A stretch of DNA of 64,000 bases from Prevotella sp. (GTDB lineage Bacteria > Bacteroidota > Bacteroidia > Bacteroidales > Bacteroidaceae). A model generated the notes under the pieces. It did not search any database, was not told where the DNA came from, and saw nothing but the letters and a program-made list of their open reading frames with translations. Below, one piece after another: positions 52,995 through 63,321 of the stretch. The DNA is taken from NCBI GenBank assembly GCA_022769285.1, contig JALEKD010000010.1, positions 1 through 64,000 of the forward strand, read 5' to 3'. Numbering within the stretch: the first letter of the stretch is position 1; every line of letters starts with the position of its first letter. The position numbers were made by a program, and so were the translations under genes.

Positions 52995-54758
52995 ATGTAT
53001 AGAACTAAAACGTGTGGAGAACTGCGTCTGTCAGACGCTGGCACGCAGGTAACGCTGGCCGGCTGGGTGCAGAAAGTAAGAAAAATGGGCGGAATGACAT
53101 TCGTTGACCTCCGCGACCGTTACGGCATTACACAGCTGGTGTTCAATGAGTCGGCTGATAAGGGACTCTGTGACCAGGCTAACCATCTGGGCCGCGAATA
53201 CTGTATCCAGGTCAAGGGCCAGGTAAGCGAGCGCCAGAGCAAGAACGACAAGATAGCTACAGGCGATATAGAGATACTGGCTTCGGAACTGACCGTGCTG
53301 AGTCCCAGTGCCGTGCCTCCCTTTACGATAGAGGACAATACCGACGGTGGAGATGACCTCCGTATGAAATACCGTTATCTGGACCTGCGCCGTAGCACCG
53401 TCCGCAAGAACCTGGAGCTGCGTCACCGCATGACGATACTCATCCGCAACTTCCTCGATGCCCGCCAGTTTATCGAAGTAGAGACTCCTATCCTGATAGG
53501 GTCTACTCCCGAGGGCGCGCGCGACTTCGTGGTACCCTCGCGCATGAATCCGGGCCAGTTCTATGCCCTTCCGCAGAGTCCGCAGACCCTGAAGCAACTT
53601 CTGATGGTGGCTGGCTTTGACCGCTACTTCCAGATTGCCAAGTGCTTCCGTGATGAGGACTTGCGTGCTGACCGTCAGCCCGAGTTTACTCAGGTCGACT
53701 GCGAGATGAGCTTTGTCGACCAGGAGGATGTAATAGGTATTTTCGAGGATATGTGCCGTATGCTGTTCCGCGAAGTTCGAGGTGTAGAACTGCCGGCCAA
53801 GCTACAGCAGATGACGTGGCAAGAAGCCATGAAGCGGTTTGGCTCAGACAAACCCGATTTGCGGTTCGGCATGGAGTTTGTAGAGCTCAAGGACACCTTC
53901 GCAGGCAAGTCTGACTTCTCCGTGTTCAACGAGGCCGCCTACATAGGGGCCATCTGTGTGCCCGGATGCGCTGGCTATAGCCGCAAGCAGATAGATGAGC
54001 TAACCGAGTTTGTCAAGAAACCGCAGATAGGTGCCAAGGGACTGGTGTACATCAAGTATAATGCCGATGGAACCACCAAGAGTTCTATAGACAAGTTCTA
54101 TGGTGCCGATGTGCTGGCCGAGGTGAAGAAGCAGACCAAGGCCAACGATGGCGACCTTGTCCTGATACTCAGCGGAAGTGCCGTGAACAAGACCCGGACG
54201 CAGCTCTGCGCGCTCAGACTGGAGATGGCAGACAGGCTGGGCCTTCGCGACAAGAACAAGTTTGAGTGCCTGTGGATAGTAGACTTCCCCCTGTTCGAGT
54301 GGAGCGACGAGGAGCAGCGCCTCATGGCCACCCACCATCCCTTTACCATGCCCAATCCCGACGACATACCCTTGCTGGACGAGCACCCCGAACAAGTGCG
54401 TGCTAAAGCATACGACTTTGTGTGCAATGGTATCGAAGTGGGCGGTGGCTCACTCCGTATCCACGACTCTAACCTCCAGGAGAAGATGTTTAAGATACTC
54501 GGCTTCACTAAAGAACGCGCCGAGGCTCAGTTTGGCTTCTTGATGAACGCCTTCAAGTACGGTGCGCCACCTCATGCTGGTCTCGCCTTCGGTCTCGACC
54601 GTTTCGTGTCTATCATGGCTGGTCTTGACTCTATCCGCGATTGTATCGCCTTCCCCAAGAACAACTCCGGTCGCGACATGATGCTCGATGCACCCTCTGA
54701 GTTGGCCCCTAAGCAGTTAGACGAACTGCAAATAAAGGTTGACTTGCGTCAAGCATAG
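52995..54758 (+). CDS. aspS: Aspartyl-tRNA synthetase, bacterial type
   Basis: This enzyme charges tRNA-Asp. The 587-residue protein has an N-terminal OB anticodon-binding domain (about 1-110, [20 protein letters not shown]), class II motif 1 near IEVETPIL, motif 2 ([16 protein letters not shown]), a bacterial GAD insertion (about 290-410) and motif 3 GLAFGLDR. The length and the insertion indicate the bacterial, probably discriminating, enzyme. Confidence 0.98.
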   Translation: MYRTKTCGELRLSDAGTQVTLAGWVQKVRKMGGMTFVDLRDRYGITQLVFNESADKGLCDQANHLGREYCIQVKGQVSERQSKNDKIATGDIEILASELTVLSPSAVPPFTIEDNTDGGDDLRMKYRYLDLRRSTVRKNLELRHRMTILIRNFLDARQFIEVETPILIGSTPEGARDFVVPSRMNPGQFYALPQSPQTLKQLLMVAGFDRYFQIAKCFRDEDLRADRQPEFTQVDCEMSFVDQEDVIGIFEDMCRMLFREVRGVELPAKLQQMTWQEAMKRFGSDKPDLRFGMEFVELKDTFAGKSDFSVFNEAAYIGAICVPGCAGYSRKQIDELTEFVKKPQIGAKGLVYIKYNADGTTKSSIDKFYGADVLAEVKKQTKANDGDLVLILSGSAVNKTRTQLCALRLEMADRLGLRDKNKFECLWIVDFPLFEWSDEEQRLMATHHPFTMPNPDDIPLLDEHPEQVRAKAYDFVCNGIEVGGGSLRIHDSNLQEKMFKILGFTKERAEAQFGFLMNAFKYGAPPHAGLAFGLDRFVSIMAGLDSIRDCIAFPKNNSGRDMMLDAPSELAPKQLDELQIKVDLRQA

Positions 54759-54808
54759 GCATAAAACATTACAATTAGGGCTGGTTTTGTCATGTTTTTA
54801 GTGTAATA

Positions 54809-54840
54809 TTTGGACATTCGTAAATAAAGTGTTATCTTTG
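54809..54840 (+). promoter_or_regulatory. Promoter of the winged-helix protein gene
   Basis: TTTG (54809-54812) and TATCTTTG (54833-54840) are 20 nt apart. The ATG is 60 nt downstream. Confidence 0.75.
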
Positions 54841-54900
54841 TATTGCAAACAACGCCGTAAAGATGAATGAGAGGCGGCAAATATTAAAAATTACTAAACT

Positions 54901-55191
54901 ATGACAGAAAAGAAGGCAACGAAGGCAGCCACAACCAAGAAGAGTACTGCCGCAAAGAAGACAGCCACAAAGAAAACTGCTGTGAAGGGCAGTGTAGTGC
55001 TGAATGCAGAGAATGTAGGCTTCAAGGCTGGTGATGTATATCAGGCTTTGGCCACGGCTGAGAAACCGATGTCGGTAGCCGAGATAGCCAAGAGCGCCAA
55101 GATAACCGAGGACGAGGTTCTGGTTGGCATGGGCTGGCTCTTCAAGGAAGGCAAGATCAAAGACGAGGATGACAAGGTCGTTCTTGCTTAA
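54901..55191 (+). CDS. Lysine-rich winged-helix protein (DUF2582-like)
   Basis: A 96-residue basic protein. Residues 1-29 are Lys/Ala/Thr-rich with repeated KKTA blocks, like histone H1 or Hc1 tails. Residues 34-96 form a small winged-helix domain resembling PF10771 (VYQALATAEKPMSVAEIA, MGWLFKEGKIK). It may bind DNA as a nucleoid protein; this is inferred from the tail and fold. The gene has its own promoter and terminator. Confidence 0.82.
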   Translation: MTEKKATKAATTKKSTAAKKTATKKTAVKGSVVLNAENVGFKAGDVYQALATAEKPMSVAEIAKSAKITEDEVLVGMGWLFKEGKIKDEDDKVVLA

Positions 55192-55207
55192 ATAAGAAAA
55201 AAATGAA

Positions 55208-55246
55208 GAGGGTCGCATCTGGCTGATACGGATGTGACCCTTTTTT
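55208..55246 (+). terminator. Intrinsic terminator
   Basis: GGGTCGCATC pairs with GATGTGACCC (one G-U) around an 11-nt loop, followed by six T. Confidence 0.85.
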
Positions 55247-55261
55247 ATATCTGCTATTACC

Positions 55262-55591
55262 GTGAATTACGAGAACGAGATTTTTAACGCCCTGCAGGCA
55301 GCGGGCTCCGAGGGAGCGGCGGTCAAGGATATAGCCAGGTATGTGTACAATGCCTGCAATTCCTTTTTTATGCCATTGGACTATGGCGACGTACACCGCT
55401 ATGTCTCGGCTTATCTCGTCCGTAATGCCAGGCGGTCCGGTTCATTGATAGAGAGCGTTGGGACACGTGGCCGTTACCGTCTCAACCTCAGTTCGCCCAA
55501 GACCCAGCAGCTCATACTTATTTTTGGCGATTACGACACTGAGGAAAGCCCTCGGGATCCCAGCGAGGACGGCTCGCTCTCCCTGTTCTAA
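55262..55591 (+). CDS. Small protein of unknown function, possibly winged-helix
   Basis: A 109-residue protein read from GTG 55262, which follows the upstream terminator by 15 nt. The N-terminal 75 residues (IFNALQAAGSEGAAVKDIARYVYNA, then ESVGTRGRYRLN) look like a helix-turn-helix with a basic wing. The C-terminus is acidic (DYDTEESPRDPSEDG). I do not recognise the family. No good promoter is seen, so it may be read through from upstream. Confidence 0.6.
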   Translation: MNYENEIFNALQAAGSEGAAVKDIARYVYNACNSFFMPLDYGDVHRYVSAYLVRNARRSGSLIESVGTRGRYRLNLSSPKTQQLILIFGDYDTEESPRDPSEDGSLSLF

Positions 55592-55632
55592 ATTTATTTT
55601 CGTTTTTGTGCGTTACTTTGAAATAAAATTCA

Positions 55633-55640
55633 TACATTTG
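55633..55640 (+). promoter_or_regulatory. -7 box of manC
   Basis: TACATTTG, 25 nt before the ATG. No TTTG at standard spacing. Confidence 0.55.
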
Positions 55641-55664
55641 TAGCTCACATTAACTAACTATACG

Positions 55665-56732
55665 ATGACAAAGAGTAACAACCATCTTGTGATAATGGCC
55701 GGTGGGGTAGGCAGTCGCTTCTGGCCGATGAGTACGGCTGACCGCCCTAAGCAGTTTATTGATGTCCTTGGTGTGGGCAAGTCACTGCTGCAACTCACTT
55801 ATCAGCGTTTTGGCGATTTCTGTCCACTGGAGAACGTCTGGGTTGTGACTAATAAGAAATATGTGGCCCTGGTGCGTGAGCAGTTGCCCGACATTCCGGC
55901 CGAAAACATCCTTCAGGAACCCTGCCGGCGTAACACGGCTCCCTGTATAGCCTACGTTAGCTGGCGCATCAAGGCCCGCGACCCCAAGGCCAACGTGGTG
56001 GTAACTCCCAGTGACCATATAGTGACCGATGAGACCGAGTTCAGACGTATCATCGGTCTCTGTATGGACTTCACGGAAGACTCTGATGCCATCGTGACCC
56101 TTGGTATGAAGCCCAATCGCCCCGAGACTGGCTACGGGTATATCAAGGCCGACCTGTCTATGAGCTCGCTCCGTCAGAAGGAAATCTTCAGGGTTGACAA
56201 GTTTAAGGAGAAGCCCGACTATGATACCGCCAAGGAGTATATCAAGGACAGCAGCTACTTCTGGAACGCCGGCATCTTTATCTGGAGTGTCAGCACCATC
56301 GTCAATGCGTTCCGTGTGTATCAGCCAGCCATCGCCAAGATATTCGAGAATCTCACTCCCGTCTACGGCACGGCCGAGGAACAGGCACGCATAGATGCGG
56401 TATATCCCGAGTGCGAGAATATATCGGTCGATTACGCCATTATGGAGCGCGTTGAGGAGATTTTCGTCTGCCCAGCAGACTTCGGCTGGAGCGACCTTGG
56501 TACTTGGGGGAGCCTTCAGATGCAGACCAAGCGTGACCTGTATGGCAACAGTCTTATCGGCCATAATATACAGATGTATGAGAGTCACAACTGCATAGTC
56601 CACACCTTGCAGCAGAACCAAGTGGTCATCCAGGGGCTGGATAACTACATCGTAGCCGAGAAAGATGGCATACTGCTTATCTGCAAGTTAGAGGAAGAAC
56701 AGCGTATCAAGCAGTTTAGTGGCGAGGGATAA
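55665..56732 (+). CDS. manC: Mannose-1-phosphate guanylyltransferase
   Basis: This enzyme makes GDP-mannose from mannose 1-phosphate and GTP for glycan synthesis. The 355-residue protein has the nucleotidyltransferase signature MAGGVGSRFWPMS, FVEKP-like FKEKPD and WNAGIFIWS. It is a single-domain form without the C-terminal isomerase domain of the bifunctional ManC/AlgA type. GDP-mannose may feed the glycosyltransferases encoded elsewhere. Confidence 0.93.
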   Translation: MTKSNNHLVIMAGGVGSRFWPMSTADRPKQFIDVLGVGKSLLQLTYQRFGDFCPLENVWVVTNKKYVALVREQLPDIPAENILQEPCRRNTAPCIAYVSWRIKARDPKANVVVTPSDHIVTDETEFRRIIGLCMDFTEDSDAIVTLGMKPNRPETGYGYIKADLSMSSLRQKEIFRVDKFKEKPDYDTAKEYIKDSSYFWNAGIFIWSVSTIVNAFRVYQPAIAKIFENLTPVYGTAEEQARIDAVYPECENISVDYAIMERVEEIFVCPADFGWSDLGTWGSLQMQTKRDLYGNSLIGHNIQMYESHNCIVHTLQQNQVVIQGLDNYIVAEKDGILLICKLEEEQRIKQFSGEG

Positions 56733-56760
56733 TCGCCGATAGGCAGCCCGTTATACCAGC

Positions 56761-56853
56761 ACATCCATCTGTAACCGTCCTATGCGAGCAGTTTACAGGT
56801 GGATGTTCTGTTTGTGTCTGCATGGTGTCCAGTGGGCTTGACCCCTGGACACC
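56761..56853. terminator. Two hairpins between convergent manC and DedA genes
   Basis: ACATCCATCTGTAA pairs with TTTACAGGTGGATGT (56792-56806), and GGTGTCCAG (56824-56832) pairs with CTGGACACC (56845-56853). Confidence 0.65.
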
Positions 56854-56868
56854 ACGTATGTCTTGGCG

Positions 56869-57495
56869 CTATTTCTTGCGCTTACCCAAGAGCCACTTGA
56901 CACCAAAGTAGATGGCGGCCAGGCCGACAAGGGCCACGAGGCCTATCTTGAAGTACTCGCCATACTCCATAATCTTGTCGTTGAGCTGATTCTCGGGCAC
57001 GATGGTATGAAGGTACCAGCCGAGCAGGGCCAGGATGCAGTTCCACAGGCCGGCACCGATCGTGGTGTACAGGATAAACTTCCAGAACTTCATCTTAGAC
57101 AAGCCGGCAGGGATAGAGATGAGATGGCGGATGCCTGGAAGTAAGCGGCCGGTAAGGGTGGCTACCACCCCGTGGTCATTAAAGAACTGCTCGCTCTTTT
57201 CTACCTTCTGCTGATTGAGCAGGCACATGCGGCCCCACTTGCTGTTAGCAAAGCGGTAAATGATGGGTCGCCCGAGATAGTAGCCAGCCAGATAGTTGAT
57301 GGTGGCTCCGCAGTCAGCACCCAACGTGGCAAACAGGATGACCAGGAACACGTTGAGATTGCCCCCTGCGGCGTGGTAGGCAGCAGGCGACACGACCAGT
57401 TCGGACGGAACGGGGATAACAGTGCTTTCCAATAGCATCAGAAGGAAAACCGTGGCATAATTCAGATTTCCTAATAGAGCTGATAACCAATTCAT
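56869..57495 (-). CDS. DedA/VTT-family membrane protein
   Basis: A 208-residue protein with four or five hydrophobic helices and the VTT-domain motifs SELVVSPAAYHAAGG, GADCGATINYLAGYYLGR and FLIPGIRHL-like GRLLPGIRHLISIPAGLSKM. DedA proteins probably move undecaprenyl phosphate or phospholipids across the inner membrane. The start codon overlaps the upstream TPR gene by 4 nt. Confidence 0.9.
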   Translation of the reverse strand: MNWLSALLGNLNYATVFLLMLLESTVIPVPSELVVSPAAYHAAGGNLNVFLVILFATLGADCGATINYLAGYYLGRPIIYRFANSKWGRMCLLNQQKVEKSEQFFNDHGVVATLTGRLLPGIRHLISIPAGLSKMKFWKFILYTTIGAGLWNCILALLGWYLHTIVPENQLNDKIMEYGEYFKIGLVALVGLAAIYFGVKWLLGKRKK

Positions 57496-58925
57496 TTTCT
57501 AAATTTTTCTTTTAAGTATTCAAAATAGTGATGTGGATTAATCTCGTTGGTGAGGGCCTCGGCAAATACCATGGCCACTTCCTGGGGATTGACACGGCAC
57601 GCAGTGTCGAGGGCGCTGACAAACTCATCGTAGGAGCCAAGCTGTAGACTGCACGAGGCATAATAGGCCCATCCATCGATCGACTCTGTGGTCGGGCGAC
57701 TGGTGGTTACCCGTTTGAAGATGTCGTAGGCCAGCATGGTGTAACCATTGTCGTAAGCCGCCACCCCTATCTGCCGCTCTGTGTCTATCGGGGCATCCGA
57801 GCGGCTTATGGCCTCGTCAAACCAGGCCGTGGCCCGCTCATAGTGGTTGTTTTCTAAGCATACATAGCCCCTTAGCACACACAGTTCGGCGGCATTTGCC
57901 TCCTCTATGGCCCCTAACTGATCCAGGATGACCATGGCCTCGTCTTCGTGGCCCTGTGCCGAGCGTATCAGACATAGCTGCTTGCCTATCTCTATCTGCA
58001 TATAGCTGTTGCCAGATGCTAACTGCATGGCCTGCTGGTAGTGGGCGAGGGCTGGCTCTAACTGCCCTAAGCGTACCAGCGCCGACCCTACCATGGTTTC
58101 GCCGTTAGGGTCATTGGGGCGCAACTTCTGGTACCGCTGGTAGTAGTCGAGCGCCTGCTCTAACTTGCCCATGGTAAACAGGCAGTTTCCCTTGTCCATG
58201 ATGGCCTCGTCGCATAGCGGGTCTATGGCTATGGCGAACTCGCTACTCTGCAGCGCCTCGTTCACCTGGCCCTCCATGAACTGGGCCGAAGCCAACTGTG
58301 TCCAGTAAAACACTGAGTAGGGATGTTCCTCGACCAGCGGATCCAATAGTTGTTCGGCCTGAGCATACTCGCCGCGGAGAGCATAGACCCGCGCCATGAC
58401 CTCGCGGTAGTCCTGGCTGTCCTTGCGGTCGGTATAACTTATCCATTTCTCGGCCAGCTGGTCAGCATTATAGTCTACCAGCAGGCTCGCCACGTCATAG
58501 ATATAGTCGGCCCGGTCATCGCTGTCTATTTCCTGAAAGTGCTGATACAGATAGCTGTCGGCCTGAGCGTCTTGGCCCCGGTAGAGCATTATTTCGGCGA
58601 TAAGATAATAGTAGTCAAAGTCGGTCTTGTCGTCTATCAGCTGGGCGTAGCGCTCAGCTTCCTGCGGGTTGTCCTCGCGCAACAAGGCATAACGCGCCCG
58701 GAATAAGAGGGGAGTAGCTGTGCCCGGAAAAGTGCTGATGGCACGGTCCACGGCATGGAGAGCCTGGTCGGTGTCGCCATGGTCCTGATAATACTCAGCA
58801 ATGTTAGTCAGCTCGTCGGGCTCAAAATAAGAGGGTTCGCCCGAACAGGTATCTTGCTCATACCTGTTCAGGAGAACCTTGAACTCATTACTGCGAAAAT
58901 ATTGCTCGTTAGAGTACTCTGTCAT
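57492..58925 (-). CDS. Tetratricopeptide-repeat protein
   Basis: A 477-residue acidic protein with about ten degenerate TPR helices, best seen in ALDYYQRYQKLRPNDPNGET and ALAHYQQAMQLASGN around residues 255-310. No signal peptide is present, so it is probably cytoplasmic and mediates protein contacts. The ATG follows the glnS stop directly, and it overlaps the DedA gene by 4 nt; glnS, the TPR gene and dedA form one operon. Partner unknown. Confidence 0.88.
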   Translation of the reverse strand: MTEYSNEQYFRSNEFKVLLNRYEQDTCSGEPSYFEPDELTNIAEYYQDHGDTDQALHAVDRAISTFPGTATPLLFRARYALLREDNPQEAERYAQLIDDKTDFDYYYLIAEIMLYRGQDAQADSYLYQHFQEIDSDDRADYIYDVASLLVDYNADQLAEKWISYTDRKDSQDYREVMARVYALRGEYAQAEQLLDPLVEEHPYSVFYWTQLASAQFMEGQVNEALQSSEFAIAIDPLCDEAIMDKGNCLFTMGKLEQALDYYQRYQKLRPNDPNGETMVGSALVRLGQLEPALAHYQQAMQLASGNSYMQIEIGKQLCLIRSAQGHEDEAMVILDQLGAIEEANAAELCVLRGYVCLENNHYERATAWFDEAISRSDAPIDTERQIGVAAYDNGYTMLAYDIFKRVTTSRPTTESIDGWAYYASCSLQLGSYDEFVSALDTACRVNPQEVAMVFAEALTNEINPHHYFEYLKEKFRK

Positions 58926-60644
58926 TTACTTTTTGTTCTGTTTAGCCCAAGCGTCTTTCAGGCCAACAGTCTTGTTGAATACGGGATGCTCGGGCGTGCT
59001 GTCGGGGTCAGCCATAAAGTAGCCGATACGCTGGAACTGCAGATACTGGCCAGCCTGCTTAGTGGCGGCATAGTCCTCGATGTAGCAGTTGTTACGTACA
59101 TGGAGCGAGTCGGGGTTGAGCAGCTCGTGGAAGTCGCGCTCATCGGCCGACGGGTTCTCTACGAAGAAGAGGCGGTCGTACTCGCGAACCTCGGCTTGCT
59201 TGCAGTGGTCGGTGCTCACCCAGTGTAGGGTACCCTTGACCTTACGGTTGGCCCCTTCGAGTCCGCTCTTGCTCTGTGGGTCGTATTCGGCGTATATCTC
59301 AGTAACTTTGCCTTCGGCATCCTTGGCACAGCCCGTACACTTCACGATGTAGGCGTTCTTCAGGCGTACCTCCTTGCCCGGGGTCATGCGGAAGAACTTC
59401 TTAGGAGCATCCTCCATGAAGTCGTCGCGCTCTATCCACAGGTTCTTGGTAAACACGATAGAGTGGGTGCCGTCCTCGGCGTTCTCCGGGTTATTCACCG
59501 CCTCCATCTCTTCCTCCATTCCGTCAGGATAGTTGGTTATTATCAGTTTTACAGGGTTCAGCACGGCCGATACACGGCATGCCTTCTTGTTTAGGTCATC
59601 GCGTACGGCGGCCTCAAGCAGGGCCACGTCGTTGAGGGCGTCAAACTTGGTGTAGCCGATGGAGTCGATAAAGTTGCGGATGCTCTCAGGCGAGTAGCCG
59701 CGACGGCGCATACCGCAGAGGGTGGGCATGCGGGGGTCGTCCCAGCCGTTAACCAGGTGCTCGTCGACCAGGGTGTGCAGCTTGCGCTTGCTCATTACCG
59801 TATAGGTGAGGTTCAGCCGGTTGAACTCTATCTGTCGGGGACGGTTATCGTGCAGGTTGTCGGCAGTACCGTCCATCTCCTTGAGAAAATCAATGAACTT
59901 ATCGTACAGCGGACGGTGTGGCACAAACTCTAATGTGCATATCGAGTGAGTTACTCCTTCGAAGTAATCGCTCTGTCCATGTGCAAAGTCGTACATGGGA
60001 TAGCAGTGCCACTGCGTGCCAGTACGATGGTGGGGCGTATGGATGATGCGGTACATGATGGGGTCGCGGAAGTGCATGTTGGGATTGGCCATGTCTAACT
60101 TGGCGCGCAGCACCATGCTGCCCTCGGCCACCTCGGCGGTATTCATCTTCTCGAAGAGACGCAGGTTCTCCTCTACGGGACGATCCCTGTACGGACTGGC
60201 CACGCCCGGAGTGGTCGGGGTGCCTTTCTGGGCGGCTATCTGCTCCGAGGTCTGCTCGTCTACGTAAGCCATGCCCTTCTTTATCATCCAAATGGCAAAG
60301 TCCCATAATTTCTGGAAGTAGTCCGAGGCATAATAGATATTGCCCCACTTGAAGCCCAGCCACTCGATGTCGTGTAGGATGTTCTCTACATACTCCGTAT
60401 TCTCCTTGCTGGGGTTGGTGTCGTCAAAGCGGAGATTGCAGACGCCGTTATATTTTTCGGCAACGCCGAAGTCCATGCAGATGGCTTTGGCATGGCCTAT
60501 GTGCAGGTAGCCATTAGGCTCTGGGGGGAAGCGAGTCTGTATGCGCCCGCTGTTCTTGCCCTCAGCCAGGTCCTGTTCTACCAGTTGCTCTACGAAGCTA
60601 ATGCTTTTTTTCTCTTCTACTATGTTCTCTTCTTTCGTTGCCAT
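58926..60644 (-). CDS. glnS: Glutaminyl-tRNA synthetase
   Basis: This enzyme charges tRNA-Gln directly. The 572-residue class I synthetase has PPEPNGYLHIGHAKA near residue 42, FDDTNP, and the KMSKS-type loop VMSKRKL. C-terminal anticodon-binding beta-barrels follow (about 350-565). It is the first gene of an operon with the TPR and DedA genes. Confidence 0.97.
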   Translation of the reverse strand: MATKEENIVEEKKSISFVEQLVEQDLAEGKNSGRIQTRFPPEPNGYLHIGHAKAICMDFGVAEKYNGVCNLRFDDTNPSKENTEYVENILHDIEWLGFKWGNIYYASDYFQKLWDFAIWMIKKGMAYVDEQTSEQIAAQKGTPTTPGVASPYRDRPVEENLRLFEKMNTAEVAEGSMVLRAKLDMANPNMHFRDPIMYRIIHTPHHRTGTQWHCYPMYDFAHGQSDYFEGVTHSICTLEFVPHRPLYDKFIDFLKEMDGTADNLHDNRPRQIEFNRLNLTYTVMSKRKLHTLVDEHLVNGWDDPRMPTLCGMRRRGYSPESIRNFIDSIGYTKFDALNDVALLEAAVRDDLNKKACRVSAVLNPVKLIITNYPDGMEEEMEAVNNPENAEDGTHSIVFTKNLWIERDDFMEDAPKKFFRMTPGKEVRLKNAYIVKCTGCAKDAEGKVTEIYAEYDPQSKSGLEGANRKVKGTLHWVSTDHCKQAEVREYDRLFFVENPSADERDFHELLNPDSLHVRNNCYIEDYAATKQAGQYLQFQRIGYFMADPDSTPEHPVFNKTVGLKDAWAKQNKK

Positions 60645-60733
60645 GATGGTACTTATTTATTTTAGTGCTATAATGATACGGGCCACGCACCTGGAAGAGG
60701 CTCTCCCAGGTGCCAATAGGCCACTTGATACTG

Positions 60734-60764
60734 CAAAGGTAGTGCAAGCCGAAGACACTACAAA
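60734..60764 (-). promoter_or_regulatory. Promoter of the glnS operon
   Basis: On the minus strand, TTTG (60764-60761) and TACCTTTG (60741-60734) are 19 nt apart. Confidence 0.78.
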
Positions 60765-60823
60765 GAAAAAAGTCAGTTTTTTTGCTTAGTAGTGCTGATA
60801 AGCAGCCCATTTCGCCCACCAGG

Positions 60824-61372
60824 CTACCGGGCCCATACTACGTTGCTCTCTTTGCGGGGCGAGCGCGGCTTCAGAGCATCGGGGGCAGCGTAGCCCAGTA
60901 TGCAGAAGGCTATGCCCTCGTACTCGCCCTCGATGCCCAACTCGTGCAGGATGCTCTGACCCTCTTCGGAGTCGAAGGTCTCCTTGGCGCGATGTATCCA
61001 GCACGAGCCGATACCCAGGCTGTGGGCGGCCAGCATCATGTTCTCCATGACCAGGGAACCGTCGTACACGTGGGTGCCCACTTGCTTGTCGGCCAGTACT
61101 ACGAGAACCACCGGGGCACCGTAGAAGGGGTCGCCGTGGCCCGAACTGGTTTCGAGTTTCTTGCCGGTGATTATCTCCAGGTTGATGCGGCTCAGCTGGT
61201 CTCTGAGCTCGCGGTTAGTTACGGCTATAATCATGGCCGACTGCTTATTCATGCCTGATGGGGCGTAGGTTCCGGCTTCGACAACTTGTTTAATCAGCTC
61301 ATCGGGAATCATTCTGTCTGTGTACTTTTTCACACTTCTGCGTGTGAGGATAGTCTTCATTGTTTCGTTCAT
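60824..61372 (-). CDS. Nitroreductase-family flavoprotein
   Basis: A 182-residue FMN-dependent NAD(P)H oxidoreductase of the nitroreductase fold, with the N-terminal FMN motif RRSVKKYTDR, YAPSGMNKQS and the C-terminal LGIGSCWIHRA. The physiological substrate may be a quinone, nitro compound or enone. The frame is open 58 codons upstream through a repeat element, but ATG 61372 gives the family N-terminus. Confidence 0.9.
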   Translation of the reverse strand: MNETMKTILTRRSVKKYTDRMIPDELIKQVVEAGTYAPSGMNKQSAMIIAVTNRELRDQLSRINLEIITGKKLETSSGHGDPFYGAPVVLVVLADKQVGTHVYDGSLVMENMMLAAHSLGIGSCWIHRAKETFDSEEGQSILHELGIEGEYEGIAFCILGYAAPDALKPRSPRKESNVVWAR

Positions 61373-61467
61373 AATCGTTCGTATTTTGATGTGTGCTATG
61401 GGTCTTGTATAGAGTCGCGTCCAATGCGTGGCCACGTCCATTCTGGGTGCGGGAACCAACTTTGTTT

Positions 61468-61702
61468 GAAAAGTAAAAAGGTAAAATAGTAAAAAGGTAG
61501 AAAGCGCAGGAGCAGAGGGGCTCGTCTGGACAACGAGAATTATCATCCCTTTCGTGGAGACCGGCCTTTACGATGCTGGGAGCCACCTTTAGAAAGCTAA
61601 AGGCCGGTCTTTCCATTTCCTGCGAAATCCATAGTGGCATTGGCGACCAACACCAGCGTACAAGGAATGTTTCTTACCTTTTTGCCTTTCACATTTTTAT
61701 CA
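61468..61702. repeat. MITE-like element, copy C
   Basis: The A-rich arm (61468-61507, GAAAAGTAAAAAGGTAAAAT) mirrors the T-rich arm (61670-61702). A three-unit 21-bp array and ACACCAGCG lie between. It matches copy A in part order and lies upstream of the nitroreductase gene. Confidence 0.6.
61557..61619. repeat. 21-bp repeat array, three units
   Basis: Units start at 61557, 61578 and 61599. The first reads GAGACCGGCCTTTACGATGC and the last carries GGCCGGTC. Confidence 0.8.
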
Positions 61703-61736
61703 TCCAAAGATTGTTGCTGCAGGGTGGGGAGGTACG

Positions 61737-61776
61737 AAAAAGTCCCCGTCTTAACCTCCACGGTGTAGACAGGGAC
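61737..61776 (-). terminator. Intrinsic terminator of proS
   Basis: On the minus strand, GTCCCTGTCT pairs with AGACGGGGAC (one G-U), followed by five T. Confidence 0.75.
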
Positions 61777-61796
61777 TCTCTGTACTTATATATCCA

Positions 61797-63278
61797 TTAA
61801 TAGCTGCGGGCTATGAGTACGCGGCACTTGCTGGGCTTGCCGGTAACCATGTCGACGCCAGGAGTCTGCTCGTAGGCGAATGGTACACAGCGTATGGTAG
61901 CCTGAGTCTCTTCCTTGATGCGGGCCTCGGTCTCGGGGGTGCCGTCCCAGTGGCAGAGGAAGAAGCCGCCATCCTTGATGCGCTCCTTGAACTCCTCGTA
62001 GTCGTCGCATACGTACACGTGCTCGTCGCGGAACTTCTTGGCCTTGGCGTAGATGTTGGCCTGTATGTCGCCGAGCAGCTGCTGTACGTGCTCTACGATG
62101 CCGTCGAAGGGCAGGGTGGCCTTCTCCAAGGTGTCGCGGCGCATCACCTCGATAGAGTTCTCCTCAAGGTCGCGGCCACCCATAACCAGACGTACGGGTA
62201 CACCCTTGAGCTCGTAGTCGGCAAACTTGAAGCCAGGACGCTTGTTGTCAGCATCGTCGTACTTGACGCTGATGCCCAGGTCGCGCAGCTTGTTAATCAT
62301 CGGCATGAGCTTGTCGGTGATGGCCTGCAGCTGCTCGCCGCCCTTGCTGATGGGGATAACCACTACCTGGATGGGCGCCAACTTAGGCGGCAGCACCAGG
62401 CCGTTGTCGTCGCTGTGTGTCATGATAAGCGCGCCGATAAGCCGGGTCGATACGCCCCACGAGGTGGCCCACACGTACTCGGGCTTGTTCTCCTTGTTGA
62501 GGAAGGTGACGTCGAACGACTTGGCAAAGTTCTGTCCTAAGAAGTGGCTGGTACCACTCTGCAGCGCCTTGCCGTCCTGCATCATCGCCTCGATGGTGTA
62601 GGTGTTCAGCGCACCGGCAAAGCGCTCGGTCTCGCTCTTTACGCCCTGGAATACGGGTACTCCCATCCACTGCTCGGCAAACTCGGCGTAGACGCTCAGC
62701 ATCTTCTGAGCCTCGGCTTCGGCCTCCTCGCGGGTGGCGTGGGCTGTGTGGCCCTCCTGCCATAGGAACTCTGACGTGCGCAGGAATGGACGTGTGCGCA
62801 TCTCCCACCGCATCACGTTGCACCACTGGTTGCACATCAGGGGCAGGTCGCGATAGGAGTGTATCCAGTTCTTGTACGTGTTCCAGATGATGGTTTCCGA
62901 GGTGGGGCGGATGATGAGCTCCTCCTCCAGACGGGCTGCGGGGTCTACCACCACGCTGTTGCCATCGTCGCTGGTCTTGAGGCGGTAGTGGGTAACCACT
63001 GCACACTCCTTGGCAAATCCCTTGACGTGTTCGGCCTCGCGCGAGAGGAATGACTTGGGTATCAGCAGGGGGAAGTAGGCGTTCTGGGCACCTGTGGCCT
63101 TGAACATCTTGTCCAGCTGGGCCTGCATCTTCTCCCAGATGGCGTATCCGTAGGGCTTGATGACCATACAGCCACGTACAGCCGACTGCTCGGCCAGGTC
63201 GGCCTTGGTTACTAAATCATTGTACCACTGACTGTAATTGTCAGCTCGCTTGGTAAGCGCTTTTAGTTCTTTTGCCAT
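61797..63278 (-). CDS. proS: Prolyl-tRNA synthetase, archaeal/eukaryotic type
   Basis: This enzyme charges tRNA-Pro. The 493-residue class II synthetase lacks the bacterial editing insertion. Motif 2 is near [18 protein letters not shown], and motif 3 lies around [14 protein letters not shown]. The C-terminus CRVLIARSY fits the short ProS type 3, common in Bacteroidota. Monocistronic, with its own terminator and a leader of about 140 nt. Confidence 0.97.
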   Translation of the reverse strand: MAKELKALTKRADNYSQWYNDLVTKADLAEQSAVRGCMVIKPYGYAIWEKMQAQLDKMFKATGAQNAYFPLLIPKSFLSREAEHVKGFAKECAVVTHYRLKTSDDGNSVVVDPAARLEEELIIRPTSETIIWNTYKNWIHSYRDLPLMCNQWCNVMRWEMRTRPFLRTSEFLWQEGHTAHATREEAEAEAQKMLSVYAEFAEQWMGVPVFQGVKSETERFAGALNTYTIEAMMQDGKALQSGTSHFLGQNFAKSFDVTFLNKENKPEYVWATSWGVSTRLIGALIMTHSDDNGLVLPPKLAPIQVVVIPISKGGEQLQAITDKLMPMINKLRDLGISVKYDDADNKRPGFKFADYELKGVPVRLVMGGRDLEENSIEVMRRDTLEKATLPFDGIVEHVQQLLGDIQANIYAKAKKFRDEHVYVCDDYEEFKERIKDGGFFLCHWDGTPETEARIKEETQATIRCVPFAYEQTPGVDMVTGKPSKCRVLIARSY

Positions 63279-63321
63279 TTTATCTATAGTTTATCATTGA
63301 CGTATCGTGGGCGCCCTCCCT

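Larger units (their letters stand above)
61373..61796. other. Intergenic region of about 420 nt
   Basis: Contains repeat element copy C (61468-61702) and the proS terminator. No gene is seen. Confidence 0.75.
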
